A DNA stretch of 34,362 nt, taken from the NCBI GenBank assembly GCA_018063065.1, contig JAGORB010000006.1:1-34362 (forward strand). The letters are read 5' to 3'. Under the pieces are notes generated by a model that searched no databases, was not told the origin of the DNA, and was given only the letters and a program-made list of their open reading frames with translations. The DNA comes from Minisyncoccota bacterium. Lineage in GTDB: Bacteria > Patescibacteriota > Minisyncoccia > Phycocordibacterales > XYD1-FULL-46-19. A program made the position numbers and the translations under genes. Shown one piece after another: positions 1-6,529 of the stretch (its first letter is position 1; each line of letters opens with the position of its first letter).

Positions 1-1
1 T

Positions 2-30
2 TTGCTAATTTAACACGGCTCTGATAGATT
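2..30 (+). promoter_or_regulatory. Promoter of the small helical protein-ychF unit
   Basis: TTGCTA at 2-7, a 17-base spacer, and TAGATT at 25-30. The start codon at 38 lies only 7 bases after the -10 box, so the predicted transcript starts at or next to the ATG (leaderless). Confidence 0.5.
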
Positions 31-37
31 GTGAAGC

Positions 38-256
38 ATGTTGCAAGAATTTATTCTCCGCCAAATGCTGCGCAAGGCCGGCGCTCCTGAGCCAGTGGTT
101 AACAAGGCCATTGAGGGGATTAAAAAGGACCCAGAATTTTTCACCAAGTTGGCGGAAGAGATTGAAGCTAAAACCAAAGCCGGTGTACCCCAACAACAAG
201 CCGCCATGGAAGTCATTTCTAATTATCAAGATAAATTAAAAGACTTACTCGCTTAA
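38..256 (+). CDS. Small helical protein of unknown function
   Basis: A 72-residue, charged, probably all-helical soluble protein with no signal peptide or membrane segment. I do not recognise the family. It ends one base before the ATG of ychF, so the two are almost certainly cotranscribed and perhaps translationally coupled. There is no SD; the ATG sits 7 bases after a good -10 box, which decides the start and suggests a leaderless mRNA. The second half is rich in Glu, Lys, Ala and Gln, compatible with a helical hairpin or short coiled coil. The link to ychF hints at a role near translation, but that is inference from position only. Confidence 0.75.
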   Translation: MLQEFILRQMLRKAGAPEPVVNKAIEGIKKDPEFFTKLAEEIEAKTKAGVPQQQAAMEVISNYQDKLKDLLA

Positions 257-257
257 T

Positions 258-1340
258 ATGGGTTTATCTATTGGAATTGTGGGTCTGCCAAATGTCGGTA
301 AATCGACACTTTTTAACGCTCTCACTAAAAAGGGTGTGCCGGCGGAGAATTACCCCTTCTGCACCATTGACCCCTCGGTGGGCGTGGTGGCAGTGCCCGA
401 TGAGCGGTTAGATAAACTGGCCGACTTCTCTAAATCGATTAAGAAGGTGCCGGCGGCGGTAGAGTTTGTCGACATTGCCGGCTTGGTTAAGGGCGCCTCA
501 ACTGGTGAGGGTTTGGGTAACGCCTTCCTCTCCAACATTAGAGAGGTGGACGCCATTGCCGAGGTGGTGCGAGTATTTGAAGATAAAAATGTGACCCATG
601 TCTCGGGTGAGAAGTTGGACCCAATGGATGACGTGGAGACTATTAACTTAGAACTTATTTTAGCCGACTTACAAACTGTGACTAAGCGTCGAGCTAATTT
701 AGCGCGAGATATTAAACAAAATAAAAAGGAAGCTATTTTAGAAGATGGCGCTTTAGAGCGGATTGAGAAGGCTCTCCTCTCTGGCCACATGGCCAACACA
801 GTGAACTTAGATGATAAAGAAGCGCCGCTGATTAAACAATTAACTTTACTCTCGGCCAAACCAATTTTGTATGTCCTCAATGGTAAAGCGGGTGCGCCTA
901 AGGCCGATACCACGCGCTTGCGAGAATTTATTAAATCAACTAAGGCCGAATTTGTGGAGGTGGACGCCAAGGTAGAGCAAGAATTATCTGAATTAGAAAC
1001 GGCTGATAAATTAGAATTTAAAAAAGAATTGGGGGTAGAAGATGATGGCGTTAATGATCTTATTACCGGCGCCTATAAACTTTTAGGCTTAATGAGCTTC
1101 TTCACCACTGGCGAGACAGAGACCCGCGGCTGGACTATTAAACAGGGGAGTACAGGGCCGGAGGCCGGCGCCGCCATCCACACCGACTTTAAAGATAAAT
1201 TTATTAGAGCGGAAGTTATTGCTTGGGATAAGCTCTTAGAATCTGGCAGTTACGGTCATGCTCGCGACAAGGGCCTGCTCCGAACTGAAGGCAAGGATTA
1301 TATCGTGAAGGATGGTGATGTCGTAGAGTTTAAGATATAA
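258..1340 (+). CDS. ychF: YchF/OLA1-family P-loop ATPase/GTPase
   Basis: A 360-residue protein, the usual length for YchF (about 363). The family binds ribosomes, is involved in translation and stress control, and in characterised members prefers ATP to GTP. Visible motifs: P-loop GLPNVGKST at residues 9-17, the family block with PFCTI, Walker B/G3 DIAGLVKGAS near residue 72, and a C-terminal TGS domain ending in the conserved EGKDYIVKDGDV block. Where most YchF proteins have NxxE (the altered G4 motif), this one reads LNGKAG and lacks the acidic residue. The start lies one base after the preceding stop and has no SD, so translation probably relies on coupling. The family call is secure. Confidence 0.97.
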   Translation: MGLSIGIVGLPNVGKSTLFNALTKKGVPAENYPFCTIDPSVGVVAVPDERLDKLADFSKSIKKVPAAVEFVDIAGLVKGASTGEGLGNAFLSNIREVDAIAEVVRVFEDKNVTHVSGEKLDPMDDVETINLELILADLQTVTKRRANLARDIKQNKKEAILEDGALERIEKALLSGHMANTVNLDDKEAPLIKQLTLLSAKPILYVLNGKAGAPKADTTRLREFIKSTKAEFVEVDAKVEQELSELETADKLEFKKELGVEDDGVNDLITGAYKLLGLMSFFTTGETETRGWTIKQGSTGPEAGAAIHTDFKDKFIRAEVIAWDKLLESGSYGHARDKGLLRTEGKDYIVKDGDVVEFKI

Positions 1341-1350
1341 TTAACATACT

Positions 1351-1884
1351 ATGAAAAATGTACATATTTTGAAGTGGGTGCTGGTTATTGCCATTGTGGT
1401 GGTGCTTAACCTCTTCTTCAACTTCGCTATTAAGCTCGCTTATGATGCTCCCGAGTGGGATAAGTTCTGTCCCCAGGAGCAAGTAACCATTACGCCCGAC
1501 ACTCAAGATAAATGTGTGGCCGTAGGTGGTGCTTGGACCGAGAATGTGGCGCCTATGAAGCCGGTTACAGCAGGCGAGACAGTAGCTCGCGGTTGGTGTG
1601 ACCCCAACTTTACTTGTCAGAAGAATTTTCAAGTAGCTGAAGAGCTTTATAATCGCAATGTCTTTATTATCTTAGTAGTTGCCGGCCTGCTCTCATTGGT
1701 AATTGGCTTCTTTATCTCTAATATTACCGCTGTGTCACTTGGCTTGTCGCTAGGTGGTGTGCTCTCCTTCATTATCGGTACTATCCGCTACTGGAGCAAT
1801 ATGGATGATTACCTCCGTGTCATCATCTTAGGCCTCGCCCTCGTCGCCCTCATCTGGCTCGGCGTCAAAAAAATTAGGGATTAA
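1351..1884 (+). CDS. Four-helix membrane protein with a Cys-containing external loop
   Basis: A 177-residue protein of unknown function. Predicted: one N-terminal membrane helix (residues about 8-28), a loop of about 70 residues, and three further hydrophobic stretches filling residues about 100-172, ending in a short basic tail. The loop holds four cysteines in two clusters (one near FCPQ and DKC, the other near GWC and TCQ), suited to two disulfides if the loop faces outside. It follows ychF by 10 bases. TATAAT at 1336-1341, inside the ychF end, lies 9 bases before the ATG, so a private leaderless transcript is possible. A terminator follows directly. I do not recognise the family. Confidence 0.8.
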   Translation: MKNVHILKWVLVIAIVVVLNLFFNFAIKLAYDAPEWDKFCPQEQVTITPDTQDKCVAVGGAWTENVAPMKPVTAGETVARGWCDPNFTCQKNFQVAEELYNRNVFIILVVAGLLSLVIGFFISNITAVSLGLSLGGVLSFIIGTIRYWSNMDDYLRVIILGLALVALIWLGVKKIRD

Positions 1885-1895
1885 ACAAAAAGAAA

Positions 1896-1920
1896 AGGCC
1901 TCCACATGGAGGTCTTTTTT
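1896..1920. terminator. Bidirectional intrinsic terminator
   Basis: The hairpin GGCCTCC/GGAGGTC is followed by TTTTTT on the plus strand and, read from the other side, by CCTTTTCTTTTT. It separates the membrane protein gene from the convergent gene at 1938-2177. A second small stem (AAGGCC/GGCTT, 1921-1935) precedes it on the minus strand. Confidence 0.8.
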
Positions 1921-1937
1921 AAGGCCCGGAGGCTTTA

Positions 1938-2177
1938 TCAGTGGGTAAATAATCGTTGGATTTCGATTAGATTTCTCTCTTCTGCCGAGAGGGTGGTGTT
2001 ACCTACAACCCTGGCGACACAAATAAAGTTTTGGCCAAACTTCTGGACTTGTTCGTCGGCCACATCTTCTTCACTTCGAGAACTTTCAACCAAACAATTG
2101 GCCACTACTACCCTGGTGTCAGGAAGCATGGAGTCGCCATTAGCTTTAGCTTTATATAGCACGACATATTGAGCCAT
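1938..2177 (-). CDS. Small protein sharing its N-terminal domain with the MazG-like protein at 2487-3008
   Basis: A 79-residue soluble protein of unknown function. It opens with MAQYVVLYK; the protein at 2487-3008 opens with MVQYIVLCK, and the likeness continues to the hydrophobic end of the domain (ICVARVV versus IGIGLVV, near residue 50-57). The two genes also share nearly the same promoter and leader, so they descend from one duplicated unit and this copy is the domain alone. A strong SD (AGGAGG) lies 8-9 bases before the ATG, fixing the start. It is monocistronic with a bidirectional terminator downstream. The likely job of the domain is unknown; the fusion to a nucleotide pyrophosphohydrolase hints at ligand or partner binding. 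Confidence 0.75.
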   Translation of the reverse strand: MAQYVVLYKAKANGDSMLPDTRVVVANCLVESSRSEEDVADEQVQKFGQNFICVARVVGNTTLSAEERNLIEIQRLFTH

Positions 2178-2200
2178 GTTGGGCCCTCCTTCTGACCCCA

Positions 2201-2228
2201 GTTATACCATTTGAATTAACAAAGTAAA
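2201..2228 (-). promoter_or_regulatory. Promoter of the 79-residue protein, copy 1 of a duplicated module
   Basis: On the minus strand, TTTACT (2223-2228), a 16-base spacer and TATAAC (2201-2206), 23 bases before the start codon. The same boxes, spacing and leader recur at 3032-3059. Confidence 0.6.
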
Positions 2229-2238
2229 GTGATAGACA
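2211..2238 (+). promoter_or_regulatory. Possible divergent promoter for the 49-residue Zn-finger gene
   Basis: TTGAAT (2211-2216), 16 bases, TAGACA (2233-2238). The layout matches the leuS promoter in the second copy of this region, but the -10 box is weak. An alternative is TAGACA as a -35 box with a poor -10 box further on. Confidence 0.35.
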
Positions 2239-2286
2239 AAAATAAATAAAAATAGTAGAAATATATCAGAAAGAAAGGAGGAGGAA

Positions 2287-2436
2287 ATGTCGGAAGAACT
2301 CGTTTACCCTCATTGTAAGGTATGTGAACGGGAGTATCAGTATTGTCCCAAAGTTCCTAAAAGTGAAGCACCGTCTTCAATCTGTGGGTGGTGTCTCGCT
2401 CGTCTCTGGGGGCTTGTTCCTTCTATATTTGATTAA
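2287..2436 (+). CDS. 49-residue zinc-finger-like protein
   Basis: A short ORF starting MSEELVYPHCK. It has a strong SD (AGGAGGAGG) just before the ATG, a CxxC pair (HCKVC), a further Cys, and a second CxxC (CGWC), the pattern of a small treble-clef or zinc-ribbon domain. It has its own terminator directly after the stop. The C-terminal part (LARLWGLVPSIFD) is hydrophobic. It lies between the two duplicated divergent modules. I cannot name the family; DNA, RNA or protein binding through a structured zinc site is the reasonable guess. The SD, stop and terminator arrangement makes it a real gene despite its size. Confidence 0.75.
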   Translation: MSEELVYPHCKVCEREYQYCPKVPKSEAPSSICGWCLARLWGLVPSIFD

Positions 2437-2439
2437 GTT

Positions 2440-2470
2440 CAAGCGCCACAGGGATGTGAGCGCTTTTTTT
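2440..2470 (+). terminator. Intrinsic terminator of the 49-residue gene
   Basis: The AAGCGC/GCGCTT stem is extended by CACA/TGTG across a one-base bulge, with a GGGA loop, then a run of seven T. Confidence 0.8.
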
Positions 2471-2472
2471 AA

Positions 2473-2496
2473 TTAAAAAGGGGCCCTCATGGGCCC
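2473..2496 (-). terminator. Terminator overlapping the stop codon of the MazG-like gene
   Basis: On the minus strand: GGGCCC, loop ATGA, GGGCCC, then CTTTTTAATT. The TGA stop of the 2487-3008 gene lies within the loop, so gene end and terminator share bases. Confidence 0.8.
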
Positions 2497-3008
2497 GGGG
2501 TGTCGACGTGGTCTAAAATTATGCCTTTAGAGAAGCTACCTCGTTCTCGCTCCCTCTCTACTCTGCGGATCTCCACTTCTTCTGGTGTGATTTTCACAAA
2601 CAACGCCCAATCCCTTAAAACTTGCATAGCATCAGCAAATTCACTGATCCTTTGATCGCGGGATGGAGCATTAAATATTTCTTCGCCTTCTTCCATGTGC
2701 TTGTCTCTAAACCGACTATACAGCGGAGGTCCAGATTCTTGGTGATGATGAGGAATTTCTCCTTTGCCATTTTGGGAGATAATCTCTGGTATTTTGTCAC
2801 GGACCAATTTGCCGTAATGAGAAGGGGTCATCAGTTTGGGGTCAATTTCTCTTTCCACTACTAGACCAATTCCTATTACCCTATTTTTGCCCCACTGTTT
2901 TTCTGCCATTACTAGGGCTAAAGAGGTGGAAACATTGAATTGTACGGTCATAAGACAGGCTTGAGGAACATCCTCATCATTTTTACAAAGTACAATATAT
3001 TGGACCAT
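2487..3008 (-). CDS. MazG-like/PRA-PH-type nucleotide pyrophosphohydrolase with an extra N-terminal domain
   Basis: A 173-residue protein in two parts. Residues 1 to about 60 resemble the standalone 79-residue protein at 1938-2177. From residue 67 it has the hallmark LVRDKIPEII of all-alpha NTP pyrophosphohydrolases (phosphoribosyl-ATP pyrophosphohydrolase/MazG-like), followed by the metal-binding acidic set: EEGEE at 106-110, then E123 and D126 in EFADA. Such enzymes hydrolyse NTPs or dNTPs to the monophosphate and PPi, often to clear damaged nucleotides. HHH at 87-89 precedes the acidic set. A strong AGGAGG SD sets the start. Monocistronic, with its own promoter and terminator. The enzyme fold is well supported; the substrate cannot be told. 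Confidence 0.85.
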   Translation of the reverse strand: MVQYIVLCKNDEDVPQACLMTVQFNVSTSLALVMAEKQWGKNRVIGIGLVVEREIDPKLMTPSHYGKLVRDKIPEIISQNGKGEIPHHHQESGPPLYSRFRDKHMEEGEEIFNAPSRDQRISEFADAMQVLRDWALFVKITPEEVEIRRVERERERGSFSKGIILDHVDTPGP

Positions 3009-3031
3009 GTTGGGCCCTCCTTCTGCCCCCA

Positions 3032-3059
3032 GTTATACCATTTGAAGGAATTAAGTAAA
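3032..3059 (-). promoter_or_regulatory. Promoter of the MazG-like gene, copy 2 of a duplicated module
   Basis: Minus strand TTTACT (3054-3059), 16 bases, TATAAC (3032-3037), 23 bases before the ATG. Boxes, spacing and leader match the copy at 2201-2228. Confidence 0.6.
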
Positions 3060-3069
3060 GTGTTATACT
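3042..3069 (+). promoter_or_regulatory. leuS promoter, overlapping the divergent MazG-like promoter
   Basis: TTGAAG (3042-3047), 16 bases, TATACT (3064-3069). The ATG at 3087 is 17 bases further on, giving a leader of roughly 10 bases without an SD. The boxes lie within the oppositely directed promoter, so only one polymerase could bind at a time. Confidence 0.55.
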
Positions 3070-3086
3070 GGCCCAATAAATTTCTC

Positions 3087-5423
3087 ATGAATAAGTATGA
3101 CCACAAGGCGGTAGAGGCCAAACAGCAGAAGAAGTGGTGGGATGCTGATATTGATAAAGTGGGTAGTGATCCTAATAAACCTAAAAGTTATATCTTAGAC
3201 ATGTTCCCTTACCCGTCTGGTGAGGGCTTACACGTGGGCCACCCCAAGGGTTACATTGCCACCGACATTTACTCGCGAGTTAAGAAGATGCAGGGGCACA
3301 ACATTCTCCACCCGATTGGTTGGGACGCCTTCGGCCTACCGGCTGAGAATTACGCCCTTAAAAATAAAATTCACCCTAAAGTAGCAGTCGATAAAAACAT
3401 CGCCACTTTTAAAGAGCAGTTAAAGAAGATTGGTTTTAATTACGATTGGGAGAAGGAGATCAACACCACCGACCCGGAGTATTATCGTTGGACGCAATGG
3501 ATTTTCTTAAAATTATTTGAGAAGGGGTTGGCTTATGAGAGTTATGAACCGATTAACTGGTGCCCCTCGTGCCAGACGGGCCTCGCTAATGAAGATTTAG
3601 ATGGCGGCAAGTGCGAGCGCTGTGGCAGTGAGGTAGAGAAGAAGCCCATGCGCCAGTGGGTGCTTAAAATTACCGATTATGCTGACCGGTTACTCACCGA
3701 TTTAGACAGTCAGAATTTAAACTGGCCTGAGAGTATTAAGACCTCGCAGAAGAATTGGATCGGAAGATCAGAAGGGGCGGAGATTGAATTTAAATTGAAG
3801 GGGATTGAAGGCCAAGAAGATGGTAAACATGCGGTAACTATCTTTACTACTCGACCCGACACCATTTTTGGCGTTACCTTTTTAGCTGTATCGCCTGAAT
3901 TGGCTAATAAATGGTTAGAAGTTGGTTGGCAAGCAAGTAATGAGATTAAAAATTATGTGACACAAACTTTAGCAGAGAGGGCTAAACAAACCTTCAAAGA
4001 TAATCCCGAGAAGACGGGCATCTTTAGTGGTATCTATGCTATTAATCCAGCTAATAATGAAGAGGTGCCAGTCTGGGTCACTAACTATGTCTTAGCTGAT
4101 GTAGGTACCGGCGCCGTCATGGCCGTCCCCGCTCATGATGAGCGCGATGCTGAATTTGCTGCCAAATTTAATTTACCAGTTTCTAATGCCGGATTAATAG
4201 ACAAGGATGAAGCGATTAAAAAAGTTGGTGGTCAACCCAAAGTTAACTACAAACTTAAAGATTGGGTCTTCTCGCGGCAGAGGTATTGGGGAGAGCCGAT
4301 CCCGATTATTCATTGTGCCAAGTGTGGCTCAGTGGCAGTACCAGAGAGCGACTTGCCGGTTAAACTCCCCGAGGTGGAGCATTATGAGCCTGCAGGCACG
4401 GGTGAGTCGCCCTTGGCCAACATTACCGATTGGGTCAATGTGAAGTGCCCCAAGTGCGCCGGCGAGGCTAAACGGGAGACCAACACCATGCCCCAATGGG
4501 CCGGGTCATCTTGGTATTACTTAGCCTATGCCTGTAAAAATCCTAAAGTCAAAGGTGAGCCACCAAGTTATGATTTATTAAATAAAGAAAGATTGGATTA
4601 TTGGAATCCGGTTGATGTCTATGTGGGCGGAGCCGAGCATGCGACGCGTCACCTTATTTATGCCCGCTTCTGGCACAAGTTTTTATACGATATTGGAGTC
4701 GTGTCTAATATAGAACCGTTTACTGAATTACATAATGTGGGCTTAATTTTGGCCGAGGATGGCCGCAAGATGAGCAAACGCTTTGGGAATGTAATTAACC
4801 CAGACGAGATTGTGGAGCTTTATGGTGCCGATAGTTTGCGCTTGTACACCATGTTTATGGGCCCCTTTGCCGAGGAGATTGCTTGGAGTACCAATAATAT
4901 TATCGGAGTGCGAAGATTCTTGGAGAAAGTTTGGAGATTAAAAGAATATGTAAAAGATGATGCCGCTAAAGATGCTGATTTAAACTTAACTGTTAAAAAA
5001 GTGACGGAAGATATCTTGAATTTCCGTTTTAACACGGCTGTGTCGGCGATGATGATCCAAGTTAATGCTTGGGATAAGGTGGGGAGTGTTAATAAAGCCG
5101 ATTACGAGACCTTGCTTAGTCTCTTGGCTCCATTTGCTCCGCATGTAGCCGATGAATTATGGGAGCAATTGGGTTATCAAGAATCTATCCACCTTGCCAA
5201 GTGGCCTACGTATGATATAACTCAAATTACACCACACACCATTACCGTGGTGATTCAGGTTAACAGTAAGGTCCGCGGCAAGCTCACGGTGGAGCCAGGA
5301 TTGGGTGAGGACGAGATTAAACGCTTGGCCTTAGCCACTCCCGGAGTGACCAAGTGGTTAGGCGACGGGGGAGTGAGGGAAGTCATTTATGTGCCAGACC
5401 GGGTAATCAACTTTATGGTCTAA
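3087..5423 (+). CDS. leuS: Leucyl-tRNA synthetase
   Basis: A class I aminoacyl-tRNA synthetase of 778 residues (E. coli about 860). In order: N-terminal catalytic half with HVGH at 49-52; a zinc-ribbon insert with two CxxC pairs (CPSC and CERC); the CP1 editing domain with TTRPDTIFGVTF and the GTG...HDERD block; a second Cys-rich insert (CAKC, CPKC); the signature loop written KMSKR (561-565) rather than KMSKS; an anticodon-binding helical domain; and a C-terminal domain with INSK-like IQVNSKVRGK. The reading frame is open upstream to 2940, but ATG 3087 follows the promoter and begins the conserved MNKYDHKAVE, so I use it. Confidence 0.97.
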   Translation: MNKYDHKAVEAKQQKKWWDADIDKVGSDPNKPKSYILDMFPYPSGEGLHVGHPKGYIATDIYSRVKKMQGHNILHPIGWDAFGLPAENYALKNKIHPKVAVDKNIATFKEQLKKIGFNYDWEKEINTTDPEYYRWTQWIFLKLFEKGLAYESYEPINWCPSCQTGLANEDLDGGKCERCGSEVEKKPMRQWVLKITDYADRLLTDLDSQNLNWPESIKTSQKNWIGRSEGAEIEFKLKGIEGQEDGKHAVTIFTTRPDTIFGVTFLAVSPELANKWLEVGWQASNEIKNYVTQTLAERAKQTFKDNPEKTGIFSGIYAINPANNEEVPVWVTNYVLADVGTGAVMAVPAHDERDAEFAAKFNLPVSNAGLIDKDEAIKKVGGQPKVNYKLKDWVFSRQRYWGEPIPIIHCAKCGSVAVPESDLPVKLPEVEHYEPAGTGESPLANITDWVNVKCPKCAGEAKRETNTMPQWAGSSWYYLAYACKNPKVKGEPPSYDLLNKERLDYWNPVDVYVGGAEHATRHLIYARFWHKFLYDIGVVSNIEPFTELHNVGLILAEDGRKMSKRFGNVINPDEIVELYGADSLRLYTMFMGPFAEEIAWSTNNIIGVRRFLEKVWRLKEYVKDDAAKDADLNLTVKKVTEDILNFRFNTAVSAMMIQVNAWDKVGSVNKADYETLLSLLAPFAPHVADELWEQLGYQESIHLAKWPTYDITQITPHTITVVIQVNSKVRGKLTVEPGLGEDEIKRLALATPGVTKWLGDGGVREVIYVPDRVINFMV

Positions 5424-5427
5424 TTTA

Positions 5428-5456
5428 TTGACATATTATAAACCGTGTGATAATCT
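5428..5456 (+). promoter_or_regulatory. Near-consensus promoter giving a leaderless mRNA
   Basis: TTGACA (5428-5433), 17 bases, TAATCT (5451-5456); ATG at 5464 is 7 bases after the -10 box. No room for an SD. Confidence 0.75.
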
Positions 5457-5463
5457 TTAAAAC

Positions 5464-6504
5464 ATGAATAAAGCTAACGACAAATTAACGCTTAAACCGA
5501 AGGAGGCCACCAAGAAGCTCCTCGCTGTTTTGACCCCCCGCGCTAAAGAGGTGCTCTCTAAGCGTTATGGCTTGGAAGACACGGCTAAACGCCAGACCTT
5601 AGAGGCGATTGGCGAGAAGTATGGCATCACGCGCGAGCGCGTTCGCCAGATTGAGAATGCCGGTTTAATGGCGATTAAGAAGTCACCCGCTTTTACCTCC
5701 ATGACTCCTTCTTTTGAAGAGCTTAAGACCGTGCTTGCCTCTCATGGTGGTATCGTCCATGAAGAAGAATTTTTATCTACGCTCGCTAAAGACAAGTCTA
5801 CTCAGAATCACATTCACTTCTTGTTAGTTATTGGCGAGGCCTTTTCTAAACTTAAAGAGGATGATGAATTCCATCATCGCTGGACTGTGGACGCCAAGTT
5901 GGCCGAGAAGGTGCACGACTCCATCCGCAATCTCTGCACCAATTTTAATGAAAATGATTTAGTCTCGGAAGCCGAATTAATTACCAACTTCTTAACCGAG
6001 CTTAAGGATGTGGTTAAGGATCCTCGCGCCGCCGACTTTGCCAAGCGTTGGATTGTCCTCTCTAAGCGCTTATCGCAGAATCCACTTGGTGAGTGGGGCT
6101 TAGCTTCCTCGCCTAACGTGCACATGCGCGGTATCCGCGATTACGCCTTCTTGGTGCTGCGCAAGCACGGCTCGCCAATGCACTTCTCTGAAGTGGCTAA
6201 GCAAATTACCAAGACCTTCGGTAAGAAGGCTCATCCGGCCACTTGTCACAATGAATTGATTAAGGACCAACGCTTTGTTTTGGTAGGACGTGGCTTATAC
6301 GCTCTCACCGAGTGGGGTTACTCTCGCGGCGTGGTGGCTGATGTCATTAAGAGCGTCCTCAAGAAGAATGGACCTTTGTCTAAAGAAGATGTCATCAACA
6401 AGGTGATGAAGGAGCGCTATGTTAAAGAGAATACCATTCTTGTTAATCTCCAGAACTCTAAATACTTCAAGAAGGATAAACAGGGTAAATACTCGCTCGC
6501 CTAA
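5464..6504 (+). CDS. Sigma-70 region 4 / HARE-HTH transcription-associated protein
   Basis: A 346-residue soluble protein. Residues about 21-73 form a sigma-70 region 4 helix-turn-helix with the telltale ITRERVRQIE block, which in sigma factors reads the -35 box. No region 2 is present, so it is not a full sigma factor. The middle (about 75-215) is helical and unknown. Residues about 221-285 look like a HARE-HTH domain (the fold of the RNA polymerase delta subunit), with RGLYALTEWG near its end, followed by another winged-helix-like stretch ending KQGKYSLA. It follows leuS but has its own strong leaderless promoter. A global regulator or RNA polymerase accessory factor is likely, by inference from the domains. 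Confidence 0.8.
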   Translation: MNKANDKLTLKPKEATKKLLAVLTPRAKEVLSKRYGLEDTAKRQTLEAIGEKYGITRERVRQIENAGLMAIKKSPAFTSMTPSFEELKTVLASHGGIVHEEEFLSTLAKDKSTQNHIHFLLVIGEAFSKLKEDDEFHHRWTVDAKLAEKVHDSIRNLCTNFNENDLVSEAELITNFLTELKDVVKDPRAADFAKRWIVLSKRLSQNPLGEWGLASSPNVHMRGIRDYAFLVLRKHGSPMHFSEVAKQITKTFGKKAHPATCHNELIKDQRFVLVGRGLYALTEWGYSRGVVADVIKSVLKKNGPLSKEDVINKVMKERYVKENTILVNLQNSKYFKKDKQGKYSLA

Positions 6505-6516
6505 GCGTTTTCGGTG

Positions 6517-6522
6517 TATAAT
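6517..6522 (+). promoter_or_regulatory. -10 box before the VirB4-N-like gene
   Basis: Perfect TATAAT at 6517-6522, ATG at 6530, a 7-base gap. No convincing -35 box is seen. Predicted leaderless start for a possible operon through mnmA. Confidence 0.5.
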
Positions 6523-6529
6523 TGAATAA

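Noticed and set aside
2940-3086. Longer leuS start at 2940
   Set aside because: It would run through the divergent MazG-like gene and both promoters; the conserved LeuRS sequence begins at ATG 3087.
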